Of a stretch of DNA of 11,367 nt, positions 6,301-11,367 are shown one piece after another; the stretch's first letter is position 1; each line of letters opens with the position of its first letter. The position numbers and the translations under genes are program-made. The stretch comes from an uncultured Clostridia bacterium (GTDB lineage: Bacteria; Bacillota; Clostridia; Christensenellales; Borkfalkiaceae): the NCBI GenBank assembly GCA_934254755.1, contig CAKQMM010000020.1:1-11367 (forward strand), read 5' to 3'. A model generated the notes under the pieces. That model ran no database searches. It saw only the letters and a list, made by a program, of their open reading frames with translations, and was not told the DNA's origin.

Positions 6301-6901
6301 TTTTGCCGCTCTTTTTCCTTGCGATCGCCTTATATATATACCAAAGCGTCATTGCGATTTGCACGGGGATAGCGACTAAATAGAGCATCGTTATTCCGCC
6401 GAATACGGGCTTGATCCAAAGGTGCAGGGTTAAAACGAGCGTCCATATAAGCATCGTGACTGAAAGCGTTTGACATACGTAAGACTTATAAACCGCCGAA
6501 AACACGAGGAAAACTATCGCCGTTACCGGGAGAGCCGTTATAAAGGTTAAGTAACGGTTGCTTGCGTTCGGAGCTATCGACGACCATATAAAAAACGACA
6601 CGAGCGCGACGAGCCACACGATGCAAACCGACAAAAACGGAACGAACGCCGCGTTAAGCCATTTCGAGTTCTTTTTGGGTTTTGCGCGTTCCGAAAAAAA
6701 GTCGTTCACCGTAACGCCGTAAACGTCGGCGATTTGCTTTAAAACGTAAAGTTCGGGCAAACATTCGCCGCGTTCCCATTTAGAAACGGCCTTATCGCTG
6801 TAATTCAGTTTTTCCGCGAGCTCAAGTTGCGTTAAATTGTTGTGCTTTCTGTATGCAACCAGATTTTTTGCAACGAGGGCGTTGAATTCTTCCTGACCCA
6901 T
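6293..6901 (-). CDS. Cro/C1-type (XRE) regulator with C-terminal membrane domain
   Basis: Residues 10-70 form a helix-turn-helix domain of the Cro/C1 type (NLTQLELAEKLNYSDKAVSKWERG, with the typical SDKAVSKWERG recognition-helix region) followed by LPELYVLKQIADVYGVTVNDFF. After a basic linker (74-80), four hydrophobic segments follow at about 84-109, 117-138, 143-163 and 168-192, with a basic C-terminus (ARKKSGKTK). This is the common Firmicute design of a DNA-binding domain tethered to the membrane; the signal and target genes are unknown. It is a single gene, convergent with the operon on its left and divergent from the SGNH hydrolase gene on its right. The start at 6901 lacks a Shine-Dalgarno sequence, and a promoter-like element sits so close that the mRNA may be leaderless. 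Self-regulation or control of the divergent genes is an inference from position. Confidence 0.9.
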   Translation of the reverse strand: MGQEEFNALVAKNLVAYRKHNNLTQLELAEKLNYSDKAVSKWERGECLPELYVLKQIADVYGVTVNDFFSERAKPKKNSKWLNAAFVPFLSVCIVWLVALVSFFIWSSIAPNASNRYLTFITALPVTAIVFLVFSAVYKSYVCQTLSVTMLIWTLVLTLHLWIKPVFGGITMLYLVAIPVQIAMTLWYIYKAIARKKSGKTK

Positions 6902-6907
6902 ATAATA

Positions 6908-6936
6908 ATTTTACTATAATTTTACGCCTAATTCAA
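6908..6936 (-). promoter_or_regulatory. Candidate promoter of the XRE regulator gene
   Basis: On the minus strand, TTGAAT (6936-6931) and TAAAAT (6913-6908) are separated by exactly 17 bases, a sigma-A-like arrangement. The expected transcription start, about seven bases past the -10 box, falls on the A of the start codon at 6901. Confidence 0.5.
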
Positions 6937-7037
6937 GCGTTTTTAATCGCTAAAATTAAACGGCGGATAAATTTCATCTAAATTTTTGTTAATACTCTAC
7001 AAAATTCGACCTTTTATAAATTATTTTATTCTAAAAG

Positions 7038-7069
7038 TTGACTAAAAAGCGCGGATATGTTAATATAAT
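7038..7069 (+). promoter_or_regulatory. Candidate promoter of the SGNH hydrolase gene
   Basis: TTGACT (7038-7043) is followed 17 bases later by TAATAT (7061-7066), preceded by TG at 7058-7059 as an extended -10 element. A TATAAT at 7064-7069 is an alternative with a 20-base spacer. Transcription would start near 7073, 58 bases before the ATG at 7131, and probably also serve the M24 peptidase gene. Confidence 0.6.
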
Positions 7070-7072
7070 AAT

Positions 7073-7089
7073 ACTTATATATTATAAGT
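7073..7089. promoter_or_regulatory. Palindrome at the expected transcription start
   Basis: ACTTATA-TAT-TATAAGT is a perfect 7-base inverted repeat with a 3-base centre, placed right after the -10 box. This is a typical operator position. The divergent XRE regulator is the obvious candidate ligand, but nothing in the sequence proves it. Confidence 0.5.
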
Positions 7090-7102
7090 GAAATTCGGCG
7101 TT

Positions 7103-7117
7103 CGTAAAGGTTTTACG
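7103..7117 (+). other. Small hairpin in the SGNH hydrolase leader
   Basis: CGTAAA (7103-7108) and TTTACG (7112-7117) form a perfect 6-base stem with loop GGT, 13 bases before the start codon. It may shape ribosome access, since no good Shine-Dalgarno sequence is visible there. Confidence 0.4.
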
Positions 7118-7130
7118 GGCTTGGGTTAAA

Positions 7131-7817
7131 ATGGCAAACGCAAACGAAAACACCGTAGACAGAAAAAATCAGTTAAACGGCGATAAAATTTATTTTCTTA
7201 AAAGCGACGGAGAGGTCGGCGGAAAAGAAACGAAGGTTTTAATTTTCGGCAACTCTATAACCCGCCACGGCGTAAAGCCGGAGATAGGCTGGACGCACGA
7301 CTTCGGAATGGCTGCTTCCAAAAAAGAAAACGACTACGTTCACGTTTTATTCGATAAAATGAGTAAAGCGGGGCTTAACCCGAACTTTTTGGTGTCGCAC
7401 GCGTCATACTATGAAGCGAATTTTTATAAAGACGAAGCGCTTAATTTTTTAAGCGTAGAGCGTGATTTTAAACCAGATATTTTAATTTTGCGCCTTGGCG
7501 ATAACGTTCACAGCGGAGAATACGACGGGCTGCTTATCCCGGCGTTTGAAAGCCTTATAAACGCGTGCGCGACAAAAGCCACGCGGGTTATAGTTACGGG
7601 GTCGTATTTCGTCAACGAAAATATCGAGCCGCTTTTGAAAGAATTAAGCGATAAAAACGGGTATAAATTCGTTGATTTATCCGATATATCCTTAAACCCC
7701 GAAAATACGGGCGGTAAAGAGAATTTTTGGCACGAAGGCGTCGCGATGCACCCCGGCGACAAGGGCATGCGGATAATAGCGGACAGGCTTTTTAACGCGA
7801 TAGTTAAAGAGTTTTAG
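7131..7817 (+). CDS. SGNH/GDSL-family hydrolase, cytoplasmic
   Basis: SGNH hydrolases are serine esterases/lipases that act on acyl or acetyl esters. The 228-residue protein shows block I as IFGNSIT (38-44, nucleophile Ser42), then GWTHDFGMAAS (53-63) with the block II glycine. Block III is LRLGDN (120-125, oxyanion Asn125) and block V is MHPGDKG (206-212, catalytic His207). The aspartate normally three residues before the histidine is Val204 here, so the acid may come from elsewhere or the enzyme may work as a Ser-His dyad. There is no signal peptide or membrane helix, so an intracellular substrate is likely; its identity cannot be told. It starts 229 bases from the divergent XRE gene and lies 30 bases before the peptidase gene, suggesting co-transcription. 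The Shine-Dalgarno sequence is weak (GGG at 7123-7125). Confidence 0.82.
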   Translation: MANANENTVDRKNQLNGDKIYFLKSDGEVGGKETKVLIFGNSITRHGVKPEIGWTHDFGMAASKKENDYVHVLFDKMSKAGLNPNFLVSHASYYEANFYKDEALNFLSVERDFKPDILILRLGDNVHSGEYDGLLIPAFESLINACATKATRVIVTGSYFVNENIEPLLKELSDKNGYKFVDLSDISLNPENTGGKENFWHEGVAMHPGDKGMRIIADRLFNAIVKEF

Positions 7818-7847
7818 CAATAGTTGCGGCGGGTTCAAATAATAAAT

Positions 7848-8864
7848 ATGCTGTTAAGTGAAAATTCGTCGGTTATTATAACCGACGGCGATTTAATTCT
7901 ATACTACACCGGTTTTTATGCGGATGACGCGTACGCGGTTATAGATGAAAACGGCGTTTCTTTATTCGTTGACGACAGGTACTTTTTTGCCGCAAAATCT
8001 TCTTCGCGCGCTAAGGTTTTTAACCTTAAAGATTGCGATTTAAAGGCGTATTTAAGTAAAAACGGCGTTAAGAGCGCAGGGGTTTTGTACGGATATACGA
8101 GCGCGGCGTTCTACACCGAACTTATAAGCTTCGGCGTCAGCGTGTTCGACGCAAGCGAATCGGTTTTTGAAGAAACAGCGGTTAAAAGCGAAGCGGAACT
8201 TCAAGTTATAAAAAAGGCGTGCGAAATTGCCGAACGGGCTTTAAAAAACACCCTTCCCGTTATAAAAAAGGGCGTGACGGAACTCGAAGTCGCGGCGCGT
8301 TTAGAATACGAAATGAAGGTTCTGGGCGCAAGTTCGCCGTCGTTTCAAACGATAGTCGCGTTCGGAAAGAACGCCGCCGTCCCTCACCACGAAACGGACG
8401 GAACGAAGCTTTCGGATAATCAAGCGGTGCTTATAGACTTCGGCGCGAAGTATAAAGGGTACTGCTCGGATATGACACGCACGTTTTTCTACGGAAAGGC
8501 GGATAGCGAGTTTAAAAAAGCGTACTCGGCTACGCTTGAAGCGCATAACTTGGCGGCTGAAAATATCCGCGCGGGTATAACGGGCGCGGAGGCGGACGGG
8601 ATAGCGCGCGGCGCGCTTATAAAAGCGGGCTTCGGCGAATATTTTACCCATAGTTTGGGGCACGGCGTCGGCGTAAAGATACACGAAGAGCCGAGGCTTT
8701 CCAAAAAAAGCGACAAAACGCTTAAAAACGGCAACGTGTTTTCGATAGAGCCGGGGGTTTATTTAAACGGTAAATTCGGCGTAAGAATAGAAGACACGGT
8801 TTGTTTGAAAGATAATAAAGTAAACTCTTTTATGACGTTTACGAAAGATTTGATTGAGTTATAA
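7848..8864 (+). CDS. M24-family Xaa-Pro aminopeptidase/dipeptidase
   Basis: This family uses two metal ions to cleave bonds next to proline. The 338-residue protein has an N-terminal creatinase-like domain (about 1-110) and a pita-bread catalytic domain with all five metal ligands: Asp197 (LIDFG), Asp208 (CSDMTR), His272 (LGHGVG), Glu301 (IEPG) and Glu315 (RIEDT), plus the PHH motif (179-181) for substrate binding. I chose the ATG at 7848; a TTG at 7824 in the same frame would add eight residues and lie only seven bases after the SGNH gene, and neither start has a clear Shine-Dalgarno sequence. The gene precedes efp by 57 bases, an arrangement also seen in Bacillus (yqhT-efp). The link makes sense because EF-P helps make proline-rich proteins that such peptidases later degrade, though that is inference. 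Family sub-type (PepP, PepQ or YqhT-like) is not resolved. Confidence 0.92.
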   Translation: MLLSENSSVIITDGDLILYYTGFYADDAYAVIDENGVSLFVDDRYFFAAKSSSRAKVFNLKDCDLKAYLSKNGVKSAGVLYGYTSAAFYTELISFGVSVFDASESVFEETAVKSEAELQVIKKACEIAERALKNTLPVIKKGVTELEVAARLEYEMKVLGASSPSFQTIVAFGKNAAVPHHETDGTKLSDNQAVLIDFGAKYKGYCSDMTRTFFYGKADSEFKKAYSATLEAHNLAAENIRAGITGAEADGIARGALIKAGFGEYFTHSLGHGVGVKIHEEPRLSKKSDKTLKNGNVFSIEPGVYLNGKFGVRIEDTVCLKDNKVNSFMTFTKDLIEL

Positions 8865-8904
8865 CGCTTAGCTTAACGGCAAAAAGCGATAATTTGTATT
8901 TTTT

Positions 8905-8910
8905 AAGGAG
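8905..8910 (+). promoter_or_regulatory. Ribosome binding site of efp
   Basis: AAGGAG ends 11 bases before the ATG at 8922, a slightly long spacing but one of the strongest Shine-Dalgarno sequences in the window, as suits an abundant factor. The 57-base gap also holds TTAACG (8873-8878) and TATTTT (8897-8902) with an 18-base spacer, a weak promoter candidate. Confidence 0.6.
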
Positions 8911-8921
8911 AACTTATATTT

Positions 8922-9482
8922 ATGGTATTAGCAGGCGATTTAAGAAAGGGCGTAACTATCGAATACGACGGAAAGATTTATACGGTAGTAGACTTTTTAC
9001 ACGTTAAGCCGGGTAAGGGCGCGGCGTTCGTAAGAACCACCCTTAAAAACGTAGTGGACGGCAAAGTGCTTCAGATCACTTTCAACCCCACCGAAAAGTT
9101 TGAAAACGCGGTTATCGAAACGAAGAAGATGACTTATTCGTATTCCGACGGCGAACTTTACTACTTTATGGACGAAGAGTTCAATATGGAACCCTTGAAT
9201 TACGAGCAGGTTGAAGACGCGCTCAAATACATCAAAGAAAACGACCCCGTTACGGTTAAATTTTATAAGGGCAAAGCGTTCAGCGTAGATTGCGAAAACT
9301 TCGTTGAACTTTTGGTAACCGAAGCCGAACCCAGCGTTGCCGGCAACACCGCCACCAACGCGACCAAAACGGTTAAACTCGAAACAGGCATCAATATGCA
9401 GGTTCCCATGTTCGTAAACGAAGGCGACGTTATCAGAATAGATACCCGCACCGGCGAATACATGGAAAGGGTTAAAAAATAA
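8922..9482 (+). CDS. efp: Elongation factor P
   Basis: EF-P binds the ribosomal E site next to the P-site tRNA and relieves stalling at consecutive prolines. The 186-residue protein is full length, with the three beta domains: KOW-like (about 1-62), OB (about 65-127) and the C-terminal OB domain (128-186). The loop that reaches the peptidyl-transferase centre reads [17 protein letters not shown] (27-43), with Lys32 at its tip. In Bacillus subtilis this Lys32 carries 5-aminopentanol; in E. coli the equivalent lysine is beta-lysylated, with a different gene set. The short-chain dehydrogenase downstream is therefore of interest. The upstream neighbour is an M24 aminopeptidase. A GC-rich terminator at 9515-9548 follows. 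Confidence 0.98.
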   Translation: MVLAGDLRKGVTIEYDGKIYTVVDFLHVKPGKGAAFVRTTLKNVVDGKVLQITFNPTEKFENAVIETKKMTYSYSDGELYYFMDEEFNMEPLNYEQVEDALKYIKENDPVTVKFYKGKAFSVDCENFVELLVTEAEPSVAGNTATNATKTVKLETGINMQVPMFVNEGDVIRIDTRTGEYMERVKK

Positions 9483-9514
9483 TTTTACTATCAAGCGGGG
9501 TTTTCCCGTTCAAC

Positions 9515-9548
9515 CGCCCGACTTTAAGTCGGGCGATTTTCGTCTTTT
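9515..9548 (+). terminator. Intrinsic terminator after efp
   Basis: CGCCCGACT (9515-9523) and AGTCGGGCG (9527-9535) form a perfect 9-base stem with loop TTA, followed by ATTTTCGTCTTTT. It lies 33 bases after the efp stop and would separate efp from the dehydrogenase gene, at least partly. Confidence 0.85.
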
Positions 9549-9588
9549 AAGCGGCGGGTCAGGGTTTACTCGCTCAAAAGGAGCGGCT

Positions 9589-10299
9589 ATGGAAAATAAA
9601 AACGTAATTATAACGGGCGGAACGCGCGGCATCGGGAGAGCTTTGGCTATAAAGTTTAAAAGCGAAGGCTACGGCGTTATAATAAGCTATTTGAATAGCG
9701 AAGCCGTCGCCGACGAACTTTTTAAAACCCACGGCGTTTTATCCGTCCGCGCAAACAGCGCAAAACATAGCGACGTTAAAAATTTATTCGATACGGCGGA
9801 GCGAAAACTCGGTCAAATCGGCGGGGTTATAGTAAACGCAGGCGTAGCTCTTAAACAAAAACCCGTTTTCGACGTTTCGGAAGAAGAATTTAATAAGCTT
9901 ATCGAAGCCAACGTAAAAGGCGCGTTTTTCACCGTTAAAGAGGCGGCTTCAAGGCTATGGCAGGCGGGCGGAAAGATTATGACCGTTTCGTCCGTGTGGG
10001 GTATAGAACCCGCCCCGTGCGAAGCGGCGTACGCCATGACGAAAGCGGGCGTTATCGCTTTAACGAAAAGCGTTGCGGAAGAACTTTGCGGGAGCGGAGT
10101 TATAACTTGTTCTGTCGCGCCGGGGCTTATCGACACCGATATGAACGCGGGGCTTACGGAGAGCGAAAAGCTCGAATTCGTCCGCCGTTACGGCTTAACC
10201 GCAGTGCCGACCGCCACCGCCGCCGCCGAAAAAATTTACGAGCGTTACGCAAAACTAAAACGCAGCGACAGCGGAAAGGTTTTTAAAATATTTTGTTGA
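9589..10299 (+). CDS. Short-chain dehydrogenase, candidate EF-P 5-aminopentanone reductase (YmfI-type)
   Basis: A classical NAD(P)(H)-dependent SDR of 236 residues: TGGTRGIG (9-16) binds the cofactor, NAG is at 83-85, Asn108 lies in EANVKGAF, and the catalytic Ser134/135, Tyr148 and Lys152 occur in SSVWGIEPAPCEAAYAMTK. PG follows at 178-179. By overall similarity it could be called FabG. However, no fatty-acid genes are nearby, it sits directly behind efp, and the SSxWG...CE..Y...K pattern resembles, from memory, proteins annotated as the YmfI-type reductase that reduces 5-aminopentanone on EF-P Lys32. That function is a proposal. The C-terminus (DSGKVFKIFC) is shorter than usual, lacking the GGxxxxVDGG-like tail of FabG. 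Start: AGGAG at 9579-9583, five bases before the ATG. A terminator separates it from efp, so co-transcription needs readthrough or a separate promoter. Confidence 0.8.
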   Translation: MENKNVIITGGTRGIGRALAIKFKSEGYGVIISYLNSEAVADELFKTHGVLSVRANSAKHSDVKNLFDTAERKLGQIGGVIVNAGVALKQKPVFDVSEEEFNKLIEANVKGAFFTVKEAASRLWQAGGKIMTVSSVWGIEPAPCEAAYAMTKAGVIALTKSVAEELCGSGVITCSVAPGLIDTDMNAGLTESEKLEFVRRYGLTAVPTATAAAEKIYERYAKLKRSDSGKVFKIFC

Positions 10300-10385
10300 A
10301 CCGCTTTTTATCGACCCGTTTGCAAGAATTTTAACTTTTTTTAAAATTTTAGAGGGTTTTTAAAATTAAAATTGTATATTTATAT

Positions 10386-10410
10386 TAGGAAGACCATTCC
10401 TTATACCTAA
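10386..10410 (+). repeat. 25-base perfect direct repeat, copy 1
   Basis: Begins TAGGAAGACCATTCC and ends CTTATACCTAA; identical to 10473-10497, with the copies starting 87 bases apart. Each copy contains AGGAA-GACCA-TTCCT, a 5-base inverted repeat. Confidence 0.85.
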
Positions 10411-10420
10411 AATGCTTCGC

Positions 10421-10447
10421 ACCTAAAACGCTGAAAGCCTTTTAGGT
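10421..10447 (+). other. Hairpin inside the 87-base unit
   Basis: ACCTAAAA (10421-10428) pairs perfectly with TTTTAGGT (10440-10447). After a C-C mismatch, a further GC/GC pairing closes a TGAAA loop. A second ACCTAAAA at 10405-10412 can compete for the same right arm. Confidence 0.6.
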
Positions 10448-10466
10448 AGTTAGTTCTAAAAAATGC

Positions 10467-10480
10467 TCTTCCTAGGAAGA
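10467..10480. repeat. 14-base perfect palindrome at the repeat junction
   Basis: TCTTCCTAGGAAGA is its own reverse complement. Its left half ends the spacer and its right half starts repeat copy 2, so the segment 10386-10474 begins with TAGGAAGA and ends with TCTTCCTA, perfect 8-base terminal inverted repeats. Confidence 0.75.
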
Positions 10481-10497
10481 CCATTCCTTATACCTAA
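10473..10497 (+). repeat. 25-base perfect direct repeat, copy 2
   Basis: Identical to 10386-10410. After the repeat the sequence runs into CTATTTTTGCG. CTAACTA (10494-10500) can pair with TAGTTAG (10447-10453), enclosing the 14-base palindrome. Confidence 0.85.
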
Positions 10498-10516
10498 CTA
10501 TTTTTGCGTGAATAAA

Positions 10517-10522
10517 TATAAT
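10517..10522 (+). promoter_or_regulatory. Candidate -10 box of the dGTPase gene
   Basis: A consensus TATAAT lies 23 bases before the start codon. No good -35 hexamer is found 16-18 bases upstream, where the second repeat copy ends, so an activator or the repeat itself may matter. The leader would hold AAGG (10531-10534) as a weak ribosome binding site. Confidence 0.4.
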
Positions 10523-10545
10523 AACGAATTAAGGTAAATCAGGCT

Positions 10546-11367
10546 ATGCAAAACCCCGTTTACGAAATTAAAGAAAAACTTTATAAAAAAGAAGCGGAAT
10601 TTTTATCCCCTTTTGCGGTTAAGTCGAACGCTTCCGCGGGCAGGCAGGTTTTTGAAGAGCCTTGCCCGATGCGCACCGAATTCCAGCGCGACAGGGACAG
10701 AATCATTTACAGCAAAGCCTTTATCAGGCTAAAAAACAAAACGCAGGTCTTTTTCTCGCCCGAGGGCGACCATTATATGACCCGTTTGACCCACACGCTC
10801 GACGTAGCGCAAATTTCCCGTTCGATATCGAGAAGTTTATCGCTTAACGAGGACTTAACGGAGGCAATCGCGCTCGGACACGATTTGGGACACACCCCTT
10901 TCGGGCACGCGGGCGAGAGGTGCCTCGATAAACTTTCAAGCAAAGGTTTTCGGCACAACGAACAGTCTTTAAGGGTTGTGGACGTGCTTGAAAACAACCT
11001 TAAAGGTTTAAATTTGACGGCAGAGGTTCGCGACGGAATTTTAAACCATAAAATGAGCGGTCACCCGAAAACTTTGGAAGGTCAAGCCGTATCTATCGCG
11101 GACAGAATCGCCTACTTAAACCACGACGTGGAGGACGCTATCCGCGCGGGGCTTATTTCGATAAGCGCGCTTCCTGAAAGCGTGGTTAAAGTCTTAGGCG
11201 TATCGACCAGCGCGCGCATAAACGCGATGATAACTTCCGTTTATAACGAAAGTTTAGGAAAACCGCAGGTTAAAACGGGCAAAGACGTGGCGGACGCCAT
11301 GGCGGATTTACGGGCGTTTATGTTTGAAAAGGTGTATCTTACCGACCACGCCCAAAAGGAAGAAGAG
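10546..11367 (+). CDS. dgt: dGTPase-like HD-domain triphosphohydrolase, 3' end outside the window
   Basis: Dgt-family proteins hydrolyse dNTPs (classically dGTP) to the deoxynucleoside and triphosphate, helping control nucleotide pools. The frame is open from the ATG at 10546 to the last base, giving 274 residues without a stop; the C-terminus is missing. Near the N-terminus FQRDRDRIIYSKAFIRLKNKTQVF (46-69) matches the family. The HD metal site follows as His83 (RLTHTLDV), His112-Asp113 (LGHDLGHTPFGHAGE) and Asp186 (IADRIAYLNHDVEDA), and RHNEQS (136-141) is also typical. Clostridial members often precede dnaG and rpoD, so those may lie beyond the window; this is inference. No good Shine-Dalgarno sequence is present: AAGG at 10531-10534 is 11 bases from the start and AGG at 10541-10543 is too close. 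The upstream repeat unit may affect its expression. Confidence 0.92.
   Translation, partial: MQNPVYEIKEKLYKKEAEFLSPFAVKSNASAGRQVFEEPCPMRTEFQRDRDRIIYSKAFIRLKNKTQVFFSPEGDHYMTRLTHTLDVAQISRSISRSLSLNEDLTEAIALGHDLGHTPFGHAGERCLDKLSSKGFRHNEQSLRVVDVLENNLKGLNLTAEVRDGILNHKMSGHPKTLEGQAVSIADRIAYLNHDVEDAIRAGLISISALPESVVKVLGVSTSARINAMITSVYNESLGKPQVKTGKDVADAMADLRAFMFEKVYLTDHAQKEEE

Larger units (their letters stand above)
10300..10545. other. Intergenic region with repeat unit before the dGTPase gene
   Basis: No reading frame of note. The first 85 bases are very AT-rich, with only weak AT hairpins (AATTTTAA 10327-10334 with TTAAAATT 10341-10348), so a terminator for the dehydrogenase gene is uncertain. The middle holds a 25-base perfect direct repeat and nested palindromes (10386-10500). 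The end holds a -10-like box and AAGG before the next start codon. Confidence 0.7.

Noticed and set aside
8997..9494. 165-codon minus-strand open frame opposite efp
   Set aside because: It covers an intact, highly conserved efp gene, the product resembles nothing known to me, and it has no ribosome binding site of note; treated as a shadow frame.
9957..10286. 109-codon plus-strand frame within the dehydrogenase gene
   Set aside because: It is Arg/Gly-rich with a low-complexity look typical of an out-of-frame reading, and it is nested in a gene with all SDR motifs.
10386..10497. CRISPR array
   Set aside because: Only two repeat copies, with one 62-base spacer that itself contains hairpins and repeat-related sequence; no cas genes in the window.
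10662..10847. Short frames on both strands near the start of dgt
   Set aside because: They overlap the open Dgt-like frame from 10546, which carries the full HD motif set.

Overview
The window reads as chromosomal housekeeping DNA from a Gram-positive, Clostridia-like bacterium, probably an uncultured gut-type Firmicute. This rests on gene order (infB-rbfA-nrnA-truB-ribF, and an M24 peptidase directly before efp), AGGAG-type ribosome binding sites, the clostridial style of the proteins, and an EF-P carrying Lys32 in a Bacillus-like loop. It is an inference from remembered family features, not from a search.

Layout. Positions 2-6205 hold a plus-strand translation/RNA-processing operon: infB (5' end outside the window), rbfA, nrnA, truB, ribF and an endonuclease IV-like gene. 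From rbfA on, the genes overlap or nearly touch. The exception is a 442-base gap between infB and rbfA that is packed with short repeats and palindromes and has no gene. The operon ends at a strong bidirectional terminator (6225-6252) shared with a convergent minus-strand gene (6293-6901) for a Cro/C1-type regulator with a four-helix membrane domain. A 229-base divergent intergenic region with promoter-like sequences follows, then a plus-strand cytoplasmic SGNH hydrolase, an M24 aminopeptidase and efp, ending at a second terminator (9515-9548). Next come a short-chain dehydrogenase (9589-10299), a 246-base gap with an 87-base-spaced direct repeat and nested palindromes, and a dGTPase-like HD hydrolase (10546 to the window end, 3' incomplete).

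How the genes work together. infB, rbfA and truB serve translation initiation, 30S maturation and tRNA pseudouridylation; nrnA degrades short RNA oligonucleotides and/or pAp; ribF makes FMN and FAD. efp relieves polyproline stalling. The dehydrogenase just downstream has features that make it a candidate for the YmfI-type enzyme that finishes the 5-aminopentanol modification of EF-P Lys32, so 8922-10299 may pair a translation factor with its modifying enzyme.

The most notable non-coding parts are the infB-rbfA gap (a covarying inverted pair of hairpin repeats, a diverged 42-base direct repeat and a CTAANCA heptamer run ending at the rbfA start codon) and the repeat unit upstream of the dGTPase gene. 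I see no transposase, CRISPR array, tRNA or rRNA.
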